Assembly: GCA_937892255.1 (NCBI GenBank)
Contig: CALAUL010000052.1
Coordinates: 1 to 19,440 of the forward strand
Length of the DNA: 19,440 nucleotides
Direction of reading: 5' to 3'
Source of the DNA: an uncultured Bacteroidales bacterium
Lineage (GTDB): Bacteria; Bacteroidota; Bacteroidia; Bacteroidales; Marinilabiliaceae
Shown here piece after piece: positions 7,775-17,404 of this stretch. The notes below the pieces were generated by a model. It did not search any database. It had not been told where the DNA came from and worked only from the letters and a program-made list of their open reading frames with translations. The stretch's first letter is position 1. Each line of letters begins with the position of its first letter. The position numbers were made by a program, and so were the translations under genes.

Positions 7775-9069
7775 AACAGCTCTATTTCTATTATACGTTT
7801 TGTATGTTCGGTATATTTTACCTTCTCACTTATTCTGTGTCCTACGACCCAGAGTATCTCATCGTCGGCTGAGGTCAAGAGCCAAACTTGCTCTTTGGCA
7901 TATCGGCTGAGTTTAATGTCGACAAAGAAGTCACTTAGTTTTTTGACTCCCTTGAGTCCTATCGGAACGAAAATATCTCCTTTTCGCCATCTTCGCAGAC
8001 GTAGCGGGAACTTTAGTTTGTCGAAATCTAAATGTACAAGTGACTTATGTCGAGACAATATAAAGTCGTCATCTACTTCTCGTTGTGATATTCGCATCTT
8101 AATCGGTTCATCTATCAAGTTGCTATCTGCCGTTATCTCGTACTCCATATTATCGCAGGAACCGACTCGTTGTCTTACTATGAGTGCTGAGCGGTCTATC
8201 AGCAGTTCGTATCCCGATGTGGCAAACTCTCTTCCAAAGCGTTTCTCGTCAATACATCTGACTATTTTCTCCACCGAATCGGCCGTAAAGCCTTTGGTAT
8301 GCAAGAGCTCAAATAGGAAAAGTTCTTTTTCGTCTAATGAGGTCAGACTTTTCATCTTTATTTCGAATCCATTTTCTCGTATCTCCACTGCCTGGCTGAC
8401 GAATTGGTCATATTGCTTTTGGAATATGCGCAAAATGCTCTCTAATCTTGTCATATTGCCATTCATGGTGCTCAGGACCGATGGGTTGAGTTCTTTCATC
8501 GCCGGAACGATGTGATGTCGTATGCGGTTGCGTGTATAGTCATCGCTTTGGTTTGTTGAGTCGATGACGTATTTCAAGTGGTTAATCTTGCAATATGCTT
8601 CTATGCTGTCTCGTGAATAGCCCAACAACGGACGGACAACACGTCCATTCACACTCTTCATGCCGCAAAGTCCTTTTATGCCTGTTCCGCGAATCAGATT
8701 AAGCAGAAATGTCTCTGTATTGTCATCGGCATGATGTGCCACCGCTACACATGGCAGGTCGTATTCATCAAGGAGCTTTTCAAACCAACTGTAACGCAAT
8801 TCGCGTGCGGCCATCTCTATCGAAACGCGCTTTTCTGCGGCATATCGCTCAGTATCAAAATCTTTAACACGACACTCGACATTCAGTCTTTTACAATAGT
8901 CCCGCACAAAGGCTTCGTCTCTGTTGCTCTCCTCGCCTCGCAGATGAAAATTGCAATGCGCCGCCACACACTTTATGCCCTGCTTCACCAATATATGAAG
9001 CAAGACAACGCTGTCAGCTCCGCCACTCAAGGCTACCAACATGGCTTTGTAGGGAACGGTTATTGTCAT
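7771..9069 (-). CDS. tilS: tRNA(Ile)-lysidine synthase
   Basis: The 432-residue enzyme uses ATP and lysine to convert the anticodon wobble C of tRNA-Ile(CAU) to lysidine, so that it reads AUA and is charged with isoleucine. Seen: the PP-loop ATP site S-G-G-A-D-S (15-20), H-C-N-F-H-L-R-G (38-45), A-H-H-A-D-D-N-T-E-T (111-120), the R-G-T-G-I-K-G-L motif (127-134), and R-N-R-I-R-H (180-185). The C-terminal TilS domain (about 355-432) includes L-R-R-W-R-K-G-D and K-K-L-S-D-F-F. The segment before the PP-loop is only 14 residues, shorter than usual, but an in-frame TAG lies about nine codons upstream of the ATG at 9069 and no other ATG is available. A good promoter sits 60-70 bases upstream, and it is the first gene of the operon that continues to pepT. 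Confidence 0.95.
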   Translation of the reverse strand: MTITVPYKAMLVALSGGADSVVLLHILVKQGIKCVAAHCNFHLRGEESNRDEAFVRDYCKRLNVECRVKDFDTERYAAEKRVSIEMAARELRYSWFEKLLDEYDLPCVAVAHHADDNTETFLLNLIRGTGIKGLCGMKSVNGRVVRPLLGYSRDSIEAYCKINHLKYVIDSTNQSDDYTRNRIRHHIVPAMKELNPSVLSTMNGNMTRLESILRIFQKQYDQFVSQAVEIRENGFEIKMKSLTSLDEKELFLFELLHTKGFTADSVEKIVRCIDEKRFGREFATSGYELLIDRSALIVRQRVGSCDNMEYEITADSNLIDEPIKMRISQREVDDDFILSRHKSLVHLDFDKLKFPLRLRRWRKGDIFVPIGLKGVKKLSDFFVDIKLSRYAKEQVWLLTSADDEILWVVGHRISEKVKYTEHTKRIIEIELL

Positions 9070-9128
9070 TCTCGTGTCAATTGATTCTCTCTATAAACCT
9101 GACTCCATGATAGAACCAAGCATTATCG

Positions 9129-9136
9129 CAAAGGTA
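9129..9136 (-). promoter_or_regulatory. Bacteroidota -7 promoter element for tilS operon
   Basis: On the minus strand this reads TACCTTTG, followed by C, which matches the TAnnTTTG(C) consensus exactly. Transcription would begin around 9120, giving a leader of about 50 bases before the tilS ATG at 9069. Twenty bases upstream there is a T-rich stretch rather than a clear TTTG, so the -33 element is poor. It sits between the terminator of the giant gene and tilS, the expected position for the start of a new transcription unit. Confidence 0.6.
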
Positions 9137-9230
9137 ACATTTTTTGTATAAAAAAGTTAGAAGCCGTTTTGTTTTTGAAATTGTACTTACCGCAAAATCG
9201 AGAGGTATTCCGTACTTACTAAGACAAACA

Positions 9231-9272
9231 AGAGAGCCGAAACACAGTTGCTCGACCATGTTTCGACTCTCT
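9231..9272 (-). terminator. Intrinsic terminator after the giant surface-protein gene
   Basis: Bases 231-244 and 259-272 of the 9000 block form an inverted repeat of 14 pairs, with one position a G-U wobble in the minus-strand RNA, around a 14-base loop. The minus-strand sequence next to it (9230 down to 9221) is TGTTTGTCTT, a U-rich tail. The hairpin begins 18 bases after the TAA of the giant gene. This is a textbook rho-independent terminator that isolates the giant gene from tilS. Confidence 0.8.
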
Positions 9273-9289
9273 ATTGGTATGTCTGGCTG

Positions 9290-12200
9290 TTATTCTATAA
9301 CAACTTTTGTCTTTAAGCCATTGACACTGACTACATATATGCCTTTTGTCTCTATCTCGATATATGTTGCGAACTCTTGTGCTGATTGTGTTGCTATTGT
9401 CCTTCCTGCTATATCGTAGACTCTTATGTCGGCATTCTTTATATCTGTCTTCACTACTACTACATTATCATTTGCGTAAACCTGCGTCATGTTCTTGTCA
9501 ACCGTCTCTATTCCCGTCACAGTTTCTTCCGACACTCCCGTTGTACGCAATATCACTGCAAAGCGACTGTCGAGGTTGCTGAGATCTGTGATGATATAGT
9601 TGTCTTCTCGCAAATTAACGTTCGTTCCTTTGAGGTTATCAACAAGTATGACATCGTATCTGTTATCGAAAGCTCCTATCGACTTCGAAGAGATAACGAG
9701 TTGTGTTGCTCCCTCTGATTTTGTCAACACCAATGGCATGATGACATCTTCCATCTCTGATGCGTCAGGAAGATATGCTATTGCCATCTGCTGACTTCCT
9801 TTAGCGACAGCTATTGTAGAGTACGTCACACCGAAGCTATTTTTCTTAGCATCGCCTCTTATAGCGTCCAAGCTACCTCCTTCTCTAAATACCAGCACTG
9901 TTTCATCTACATAAGAGTCTGTCTCATCGCTCTCTACTGTCAGACGAAGTTCGTCAGTCTTCATATCGTCTGCAACCAACGATTTGAGTTCTACACCAAG
10001 CCTTGACGAAAGCGATGCCGGATTGAATTCCAATGTCGTCGATTCTTTTGCGTAAACGTGTATTCCTTGGAATGCAGACACATCGCTGATGTCGCCTCCC
10101 GTCTGCGTGCCCAACTCTGTGCTACGTGTTATCCAACAATATTCTCCGCTGCCATAATCGTATGTGCGCACCCATATAGACGGATCTATCGACGCATTCT
10201 GCGTTATCAACATATCTAACGTCACACTGAATGGATACGGGTTAGATACGAAGTTCCACCCTTTTTGCAATGAAACATATATAGGTTCGTTTGACTTAAT
10301 CGGTGTTCCTTGCTGTGTCAACGTGCGGTAATATCCGTCTGTCTGCACGCAAAGAATATCGTTGCCTGTGCCTATCTGTCCAAATGAGCTTTTACCTGCA
10401 TCACTATATGTACATTCCTCACCCGGGGTCATTTGACGTATTATATCATTGGCTTCCGACATACCTGATACCGTTCGTTCTTTCACTGCTGTACCGGTAT
10501 AAGTTACTTTATTGGCAACGAACATACGTTCAAAGATAGGGCGACCTGCGCCGTTGAATTCTTTGCTATATACAAACGACGGATTCGAATCGAAATCGTA
10601 GTACATCGTGAACGCTCCCTTGATCTCTATCGTTCCTCTCGCTTCAAAGTAACCGGAATTGTACAATATGAGGTTTGCTCCATCTTCGATTGTAATGTCA
10701 TCACAATATGCTGAGCCATAGATTATTGGCATATTAGGTGCATCTTTTGCGATAATAACGTCACTTGACACTGATGGCACTTCATCTCCTTCCCAGTTGC
10801 CAGCGTTTTCCCATCTATCGTCTTCTGCTCCGGTCCATGTATACGAACTTACCACCGATGCTGTAGCCACGGTATACAACCTTGGTTCTCCACCTATATT
10901 CGTCACGGCAGAAACAGCAAGCATAGTCTGACCTACTGGTGAGTTACACTCGATAATCTTCCACTTGTCTTCGTATGTCGCCATCTTTGATGTCGTTGTG
11001 AATGTGCCACTTCGACTATCCCAACGCACTCTCACTCGAGCCGAGAGAGATTCCGGGCCATGAACTCTCCAATACTCCATACCTAAGGCTGTCACTTTGC
11101 TATCTCTGTTGTCATAGTCCGTAGGTTGCGAATTGAGATACTCAACCGTCCAATCTCCCGACGCTGACGGCAAGACTCCGGCTTCTCCATATCGTGAGGC
11201 ATCTCCCACTGGGAATTTGTATTCTGACCCCGAACTCATTTTTCGTGTCATCTTGCCATCTACATAACTTGACGAACTTCCGCCCTCAATAGCTGTAATA
11301 GCACTTGATGTGATTATGATATTGTTGTCTCCAAGTTTCAAAACTCCGTTTATCAACTTGAGTTTCGATAGTTTGACGTCACAATTAGCCACGACACCAT
11401 TCTGATTGTCTATCTCGATGCCAGTCATAGTGATTGTCTCCGTCGATGTTATCTTCTGTTCCAACGAACCGGCCAAGACTAACGAGCCTGTTCCTGTTGA
11501 ATGTCCACCATTTATGTTTAAGTTTCCTAAGAGAGTGAGATTCTTTCCATTGAACACCAACGTTGCGCCGTTTATCGTCACATTTCCACCCACTTGTATA
11601 TTTCTGTCACTACGCAAGGTTCTATTTCCCGTTCCCGAGAATATGACATTATTTGCATAAACGGTTGTGACAAAGACATTATAGTCCGTCGAACCGCCAT
11701 ACTCTATTGTTCCTCCTCCTACGTCGAAGAAGTCATCGTATACTCCTGATGGGACGGCATCTCCATCTTCCACCTTCAATGTTCCTGTTCCGGAAATATG
11801 TCCTACTTGGTTGTTTCTCGTTGTTCCGACATTAAGAGTCTTGCCTTCATTTATCACCAAGCTACTCATCTTTATGTTATTGTCATCTGCCGACATCGTA
11901 ACATCAGCATCAATGATAACTGCACAACCTGACATCGAAGATGGTTTTACAAAATTACCTATTGATTGCTGAGTATCAACGTCATACACTTTCCATATAG
12001 CATCACTCCAGTTTCCATCTGCCGCTGCAATATACGTCATCAATGCATTTGGCAGATGATCGCTTTGTCCGGCTGTGTATCGGCCTGCAATATCAGTCGC
12101 ATTACCACGAGGACTGAATGTTAACAACATATCGTCATTCTCAACTGCTATTTCTCCACCATCTTTGAACCACTTGCTATTTGATAAGTTCAAGAATGCC

Positions 12201-15200
12201 GTTACATAATTGCCATTAGAATAACCCTTTGCATCTCTTAATAGTCCATGACACTCGAACTCTCCACTTGTTATGTTGACTCCGGAAGCCTTAACTGTCC
12301 AATAGAAATGCAAATAATTACCATCATTCTTGAACGAAACGACAGACGGTTCTGTGTCGTTATTTGGCACAAATGTCACAGAACCTTCGGCTGACGAGGT
12401 AAGGGCATTCAACTGTATAGGTGTATACTTTGAAGCTTCACCAAATGGCAACAACATCGAATAGCTTTTACCCGGCTTCATGCATACTCTGATACCACGG
12501 TCAGTCGGTGAGTTGTACGTTGCGACCATACAGTTGCTCGAGAATCCTGCTGTTCCAACTATTGAAGCACCGTCTCTCAGTTCGAGCAAGTTACCACCTA
12601 TATTGAAGACTCCATTAGTCAATGTGAGTTTATTTGTTATTACAATAGGGTTGGCCTGCTGACGAGAACTAATTACTCCTCTTTCGTTGTTAATTGTCAG
12701 ATTATCTATTGTTCCTTCACAATCGAAAAGCTGTGCTCTGGCTCCGTTCACTACCAAATTATGGCCGCTAATCTTACTTTTGTTCTCTATCAACACATCG
12801 CCCTTAACGCTCATCACCTCTGCGAGAGCGACTTCGCCCGATGTAACGGTAAAGTTATCTGCCACATTTACAAGACTGCTTACATTCAACTTCTTTGCAC
12901 TTGACTCAAAGCCAAACAACTCCAACGATGCATTTGTCGTTGAAAGAGTTTGTTCCTCCGAACTGTTGTTGAAAAGTGTCTTATTTCCCGACGAAATATA
13001 TGCACCAATGACTGACATATCACCTGCAACCTCTACATCATAGCCTTTAGCATCGAACTGTCCGGCGACATATAAGCCTCCGCCTAACATCAATTTATTG
13101 TCATACAACTCAACCTGAGCAACATCGCTGACATTGAGCGAGCCTAATGTTGAATATGCACTTATCATAAAAGGACTCTTATTTGTCAAAATATTAAACT
13201 GAGCTTTTCCTACGTTTGATGTGACAGGGTTGTAATACAGACTCGGGAATGTATTTGTAGTTGCGTTATTTATGTTAACAATAGAGCTGTCAGACATGCT
13301 CACTCTACCTCCACGAATATCAAATGCGCCATAAGTACCATATATTGAGTTCGACGGAACTATATTGATAGTTGCATTAGAGGTCGTCTCAAGGTCGATA
13401 GATGCATCTGATGAGTACGAAGTCACAAATGCCGCATTGAGTTTTGTATCTGCCCCCATATAAAGCTTTGACTTCGAAGACGATGTGTATGCAAAACCAG
13501 AATATATACCCTCTGAATCTTGGGCTTCAGAACTACTTACCGACACTACTGCTCCATTGAAAAGTTTTAGTCCTCCAGAAAGTTGTACTCTATAAATCTC
13601 ATTATTCGGTTCAGGACAATACAATCGCAGATTCACCCCATTATCAACAATCAACTCACAAGTTTCTGGTATTTTGAAGTTGTTGACACTGAGATGTTGT
13701 TGGTTCTGTAAATCCCAACCATAATACGACTCGTGCGCTTTATATATGGTTTTCACATTGTTCGCATAAGCCAAATGTAACTTTCCTTTTACCAACTCAA
13801 CCTTGCTTACTCCATTTACATCTCCCACCGGTATTTCTACTTTAACACGACACTCTTCAAAGTCCTTTGCAACTGAAAAGTAGCCAAAGAATGTTTTCCC
13901 AAACTCATTCGACGTTCCATAAATTCTACAGTCCTTCTCTGATGTTCCCGAATTGCCATCTAACACAACAAGGTCTTTAGGCAAATATATGGTTCCATTA
14001 TTCTCTATAGAGCCACCAATATTATATTTTGACGCTAGACCGTAATTATTCTCTGCTTGGCTTATTGTTCCACTGTTTTTTATATCACCAAGTATAGTCA
14101 CCGCACTTTTATCTAAAGCTACATTTAACACTACACCTTCTCCAATAATAAGACTACCTCCAACATACATGTTTGTCCCAGAGATTAGAATTAAAGTAGA
14201 ATATACCTCAATCCTATAATCTCCATTTATCTTAATTTCCTCATTTAATTGTGATAAAAAACTCCCATTTCCAGTTATTGTAAGATTAGGGATCTCATTT
14301 ATACCCAAATTATTCCATACCTGAACATTTCCGCTTAAATTAAAAACTATCTCTGCTTCTTTTTGTTTGCCAAATTCCGTATAATCTGTATTATTATAAA
14401 CATCATAATTATATTGCATATCAAATTGCAATCTGCCATTTCCGCTTATTGAACCAATTGATCCTTTTGCAGATCTTGCTACCAATGTTCCAACATTATC
14501 TCCATCTCGGCTTATATAGATATTATTTGCATTAATAGCTGTATTTGCTATCACTTGATGGCCTGCGCTAATAATTACTTTATCCGAAGTACTTATCTGA
14601 TTACCCGAAATAAAATTTTTTCCTCCATCGTTACTCCATATCGCATCACTCCAATTTCCTGATGACATAGAAACATAGGTAGATGAACCTCCAAATGCAT
14701 TCTCGGGACCTATTACAAAATCTCCTGATGTATAATCTCTATACGTCACAACAGAATTATTCTCAATCTGTCTATCTCCCTCTACCTTGTTCCATGTGTT
14801 TCCAACAACAACCATTAACGATGCTTGGCCGCTAACCCCAGATGTAGTACACTTATATGTATCACCTACATACGTTTCGACGTCTGATTTTATCCTCCAG
14901 TATATCGGCCATGCCTGATTTGCACCAATAGGAGTTACATGAACAGGTACAACTGTTACCATCTTTCTCTCCTGCGAAGTATAAACAGGTTCAACCGGCA
15001 TATATGTATTATCACATCCTACCGGAAATATTTTGCCCTGACCTAAAGTTGTAGGCAAAGGCAAAGTTAAACCTCCGGCTGTTGGTGTATTGTCTGTCAT
15101 GAAACATGTATTCACATTCCATCCAACATTCGAAGTAGGATACTCATTGAGCGTCAAATTTTTATTCCTTAAATTAAACCTATAGTCTCGAGCAAAATAG

Positions 15201-17350
15201 ACACTATTAAGCTTAGTATCATCCTCAATAATAACATCACCGCTTGCTTTCTCAAGACTCAAAGTCACTCCTGCCAAGCCTCCATTTTTATCAACTATAC
15301 TCTGATTTAGTGTATTAGAAAATTCTACAGTTCCAACTAAATTTCCACCAACGGAAGTCAATGTTCCACAAACACCCATTTTAGAACTTTCGTCAATGGT
15401 CATCGATGCTTTATTTTTTTCTACTCGCACATTGAGCCACTTCAAATTGCCACTATTTTCAATATATGTAGCGTCATTCTTTCCTGTTAAGGTTAGTGTT
15501 GACAAGTCGGCAATGTTATCACCATGTGATGCTGTAAACGTCGCTCCAGCATCCACGACAAGGCTTCCTCCCAACTCAACATTAAACTGTGTTGAGAATT
15601 TTGAATTTCCAAGCACCTTCAGATCGCCTTCAAGAATAAGCGTAGAGTACTCGGGTCTACTATCTATCTTACTCATTATTACATTCGCGCCATCTCGTAC
15701 AGTTAAATTATTCAATTTAAATGGTGCAAATATATCAAAGCTGGTCACATTACTGCCTATAACTTCTATATCTCCTCCCGACACATTCGACTCTATTGCT
15801 TTCATTGAACTATCAAGCAAAAGCATTCCTCTCACTGTATTTCCTGCGCCCCCCGGAACCGGATAATAGAACTTTATAGAACCTCCGCTCATGAGAAATT
15901 TAGAGCCAGAACCTAAATATAATGCCTGGCTACTATGTCCTAATTCTGAAGTCCATTGAAAAAACTGCTTATTCATAAGCACTTCTCCTCCTGTCTGATT
16001 ATAAACAGCAGGCCTCAAATTTTGACTATAACTACCACCTTCTCCCAAACATGCTATGCGTGTTGTTTCAATTACACCGCCGTCTATCAACAAAGAAGAC
16101 GAGACATTGCGTCTTTCTTCTCCATACAACGAATTTACAAAAAATATACCTCCTGTTTTATCTTCCAACGACAACTTTCCGGCCGTTATCTTTAATGTTC
16201 CTGCTATTAAAACATTACTTGATTTATCCACTTCATTTCCGTGTTGATTTTTCCCTTTTTGGATTCCAACCTTCAAATTCGCACCAGCAATCCACAAAGT
16301 TGCATTTTCGGGGATATACATATTACCCGCAGTATTCATTAGATTCACAGAATTATATTCATTCAGTGCCAATACTTCGGCCCAATGCTCAATATTCACG
16401 CCTTCTCCGAGTTTTAGAACTCCTCTTTCCGGCACCCATGGCAAATCTTTATAAGAGGTCATTCCCTCCGTCTTTCCCAACATAGTTATGCCTCCCGGAG
16501 CTACTATAGTCTGTGTCGCTGTTACCGACTTACTACATACCAATCTATACAACGTCGTTGTTCCCTCTGCACTAAACTCTCCATCTTCATCTCCCTCAAA
16601 ATACAAAACCACACGCTTTGTCTTATTGATATTATCGGCTGCTCGTTCTCCTTCACAGAACGTCACCGTTCCTTTATTTACAAAGTCTCCCGTAATGTGT
16701 AACTCACTCTCTTGTCCTTCACCAACAGTTCCTTTAGATGTCAATATTGCGCCACTCTCAACAACAAGATTATGAACAGTCGCTCTGTACGCTCCTGGTT
16801 CATATACAACAGAAGCCCCATTCTTTATAGTCAAATCGCCTTTAACTATGACATCTCCACTTATTTTCTGCACACCTGCTGCAACGACAACCGAATTGTA
16901 TGTTCCCCCTGCTATAATATTATCACCTTTCAACTCCCATGTACCCTCAAATGATGCTACCTTCGCCGGGTCAATAGAATTCATGTTTGGCACACTAATT
17001 GTTCCTAAGCCCTCATACAACGTTACTATCAATTCACTTGTATTACTGATAACAAGTTTACCCTCTACCGTCAACTCATTCACAACCAACGAAGACTCTC
17101 CACCAAAATTAATTTCCTTTCCTGCCGGAACGATAACATTGTCCGTCTCCTTTGGTATTTCATTGTTTTCATTGATGAAAGATTGTCCGGATAAATCTAT
17201 AGTCCAATTTCGATAATCCGACCAATCTCCTGAATTTTTTACAACCCATGTTGTCTGCGCCATCATTGATGTAGCTCCTCCAAGAACTACCACCAACAAC
17301 AGCATAAACCTAAGACAAACTCGTTTCATATTATTATATTTCATTCTCAT
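9290..17350 (-). CDS. Giant modular surface protein with T9SS C-terminal sorting domain
   Basis: The protein has 2686 residues. The start may be ATG 17350, 17344 or 17329; the last gives the tidiest signal peptide. The signal peptide spans about 8-31, with cleavage after Ala31. The body has long beta-helix-like stretches rich in Gly, Asn, Ser, Thr and Val with regular L-x-V-x-x-G repeats (about 60-770, 920-1630, 1800-2040). Four W-containing unit starts occur (G-D-W-S-D at 41-45, G-N-W-S-D-A-I-W ending at 905 and at 1786, and G-N-W at 2186). Before the last three lies a repeated F/L-P-V/F-G ... Y-W unit. Near 2364 is a G-W-N-F-V-S-N-P-Y-P motif known from Bacteroidota surface proteins. About residues 2613-2686 are a T9SS type A sorting domain (V-Y-D-I-A-G-R ... 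G-I-Y-V-V-S-V ... V-V-I-E). So it is exported through the Sec system and T9SS and probably anchored at the cell surface. A role as adhesin or matrix protein is inferred; I see no enzyme motif. Confidence 0.9.
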   Translation of the reverse strand: MRMKYNNMKRVCLRFMLLLVVVLGGATSMMAQTTWVVKNSGDWSDYRNWTIDLSGQSFINENNEIPKETDNVIVPAGKEINFGGESSLVVNELTVEGKLVISNTSELIVTLYEGLGTISVPNMNSIDPAKVASFEGTWELKGDNIIAGGTYNSVVVAAGVQKISGDVIVKGDLTIKNGASVVYEPGAYRATVHNLVVESGAILTSKGTVGEGQESELHITGDFVNKGTVTFCEGERAADNINKTKRVVLYFEGDEDGEFSAEGTTTLYRLVCSKSVTATQTIVAPGGITMLGKTEGMTSYKDLPWVPERGVLKLGEGVNIEHWAEVLALNEYNSVNLMNTAGNMYIPENATLWIAGANLKVGIQKGKNQHGNEVDKSSNVLIAGTLKITAGKLSLEDKTGGIFFVNSLYGEERRNVSSSLLIDGGVIETTRIACLGEGGSYSQNLRPAVYNQTGGEVLMNKQFFQWTSELGHSSQALYLGSGSKFLMSGGSIKFYYPVPGGAGNTVRGMLLLDSSMKAIESNVSGGDIEVIGSNVTSFDIFAPFKLNNLTVRDGANVIMSKIDSRPEYSTLILEGDLKVLGNSKFSTQFNVELGGSLVVDAGATFTASHGDNIADLSTLTLTGKNDATYIENSGNLKWLNVRVEKNKASMTIDESSKMGVCGTLTSVGGNLVGTVEFSNTLNQSIVDKNGGLAGVTLSLEKASGDVIIEDDTKLNSVYFARDYRFNLRNKNLTLNEYPTSNVGWNVNTCFMTDNTPTAGGLTLPLPTTLGQGKIFPVGCDNTYMPVEPVYTSQERKMVTVVPVHVTPIGANQAWPIYWRIKSDVETYVGDTYKCTTSGVSGQASLMVVVGNTWNKVEGDRQIENNSVVTYRDYTSGDFVIGPENAFGGSSTYVSMSSGNWSDAIWSNDGGKNFISGNQISTSDKVIISAGHQVIANTAINANNIYISRDGDNVGTLVARSAKGSIGSISGNGRLQFDMQYNYDVYNNTDYTEFGKQKEAEIVFNLSGNVQVWNNLGINEIPNLTITGNGSFLSQLNEEIKINGDYRIEVYSTLILISGTNMYVGGSLIIGEGVVLNVALDKSAVTILGDIKNSGTISQAENNYGLASKYNIGGSIENNGTIYLPKDLVVLDGNSGTSEKDCRIYGTSNEFGKTFFGYFSVAKDFEECRVKVEIPVGDVNGVSKVELVKGKLHLAYANNVKTIYKAHESYYGWDLQNQQHLSVNNFKIPETCELIVDNGVNLRLYCPEPNNEIYRVQLSGGLKLFNGAVVSVSSSEAQDSEGIYSGFAYTSSSKSKLYMGADTKLNAAFVTSYSSDASIDLETTSNATINIVPSNSIYGTYGAFDIRGGRVSMSDSSIVNINNATTNTFPSLYYNPVTSNVGKAQFNILTNKSPFMISAYSTLGSLNVSDVAQVELYDNKLMLGGGLYVAGQFDAKGYDVEVAGDMSVIGAYISSGNKTLFNNSSEEQTLSTTNASLELFGFESSAKKLNVSSLVNVADNFTVTSGEVALAEVMSVKGDVLIENKSKISGHNLVVNGARAQLFDCEGTIDNLTINNERGVISSRQQANPIVITNKLTLTNGVFNIGGNLLELRDGASIVGTAGFSSNCMVATYNSPTDRGIRVCMKPGKSYSMLLPFGEASKYTPIQLNALTSSAEGSVTFVPNNDTEPSVVSFKNDGNYLHFYWTVKASGVNITSGEFECHGLLRDAKGYSNGNYVTAFLNLSNSKWFKDGGEIAVENDDMLLTFSPRGNATDIAGRYTAGQSDHLPNALMTYIAAADGNWSDAIWKVYDVDTQQSIGNFVKPSSMSGCAVIIDADVTMSADDNNIKMSSLVINEGKTLNVGTTRNNQVGHISGTGTLKVEDGDAVPSGVYDDFFDVGGGTIEYGGSTDYNVFVTTVYANNVIFSGTGNRTLRSDRNIQVGGNVTINGATLVFNGKNLTLLGNLNINGGHSTGTGSLVLAGSLEQKITSTETITMTGIEIDNQNGVVANCDVKLSKLKLINGVLKLGDNNIIITSSAITAIEGGSSSSYVDGKMTRKMSSGSEYKFPVGDASRYGEAGVLPSASGDWTVEYLNSQPTDYDNRDSKVTALGMEYWRVHGPESLSARVRVRWDSRSGTFTTTSKMATYEDKWKIIECNSPVGQTMLAVSAVTNIGGEPRLYTVATASVVSSYTWTGAEDDRWENAGNWEGDEVPSVSSDVIIAKDAPNMPIIYGSAYCDDITIEDGANLILYNSGYFEARGTIEIKGAFTMYYDFDSNPSFVYSKEFNGAGRPIFERMFVANKVTYTGTAVKERTVSGMSEANDIIRQMTPGEECTYSDAGKSSFGQIGTGNDILCVQTDGYYRTLTQQGTPIKSNEPIYVSLQKGWNFVSNPYPFSVTLDMLITQNASIDPSIWVRTYDYGSGEYCWITRSTELGTQTGGDISDVSAFQGIHVYAKESTTLEFNPASLSSRLGVELKSLVADDMKTDELRLTVESDETDSYVDETVLVFREGGSLDAIRGDAKKNSFGVTYSTIAVAKGSQQMAIAYLPDASEMEDVIMPLVLTKSEGATQLVISSKSIGAFDNRYDVILVDNLKGTNVNLREDNYIITDLSNLDSRFAVILRTTGVSEETVTGIETVDKNMTQVYANDNVVVVKTDIKNADIRVYDIAGRTIATQSAQEFATYIEIETKGIYVVSVNGLKTKVVIE
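11993..12016 (-). repeat. Second copy of the DNA repeat coding G-N-W-S-D-A-I-W
   Basis: This 24-base stretch matches bases 14636-14659 in 22 positions. Both encode the identical peptide G-N-W-S-D-A-I-W at the start of a unit of the giant protein. Codons are largely shared, so the two copies are either recent duplicates or kept alike by gene conversion. Confidence 0.8.
14636..14659 (-). repeat. First copy of the DNA repeat coding G-N-W-S-D-A-I-W
   Basis: This is the partner of 11993-12016 (22 of 24 bases alike). It begins the second unit of the giant protein at about residue 898 and sits at the edge of the AT-rich patch described in the findings. Confidence 0.8.
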
Positions 17351-17378
17351 GTTATTCCGTATAATATATTATCACACC

Positions 17379-17396
17379 AAGTACGTTAACGTACTT
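17379..17396. promoter_or_regulatory. Perfect 18-base palindrome in the leader of the giant gene
   Basis: AAGTACGTTAACGTACTT is its own reverse complement. It lies about 30 bases before the giant gene's ATG, just downstream of the predicted start of transcription (about 17398). It could be an operator for a dimeric regulator or a 5'-terminal hairpin in the mRNA (six or seven pairs). Such perfect length is unlikely by chance in a short leader. Confidence 0.55.
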
Positions 17397-17404
17397 TACG
17401 CCCA

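Noticed and set aside
7895..8515. 206-codon plus-strand open frame opposite tilS
   Set aside because: It lies wholly antisense to a secure tilS, and its product is low-complexity (Ser-rich) with no recognisable domain.
9077..9259. 60-codon minus-strand open frame between the giant gene and tilS
   Set aside because: It overlaps the terminator hairpin and the tilS promoter, and the product has no similarity I recognise.
15396..15866. 156-codon plus-strand open frame inside the giant gene
   Set aside because: Antisense to a continuous 2686-codon frame with signal peptide and sorting domain; Ser/Pro-rich composition is a reflection of the opposite strand.
17361..17372. Twelve-base palindrome ATAATATATTAT near the giant gene's start codon
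   Set aside because: It is pure A/T in an A/T-rich leader, so a palindrome of this length is expected by chance.
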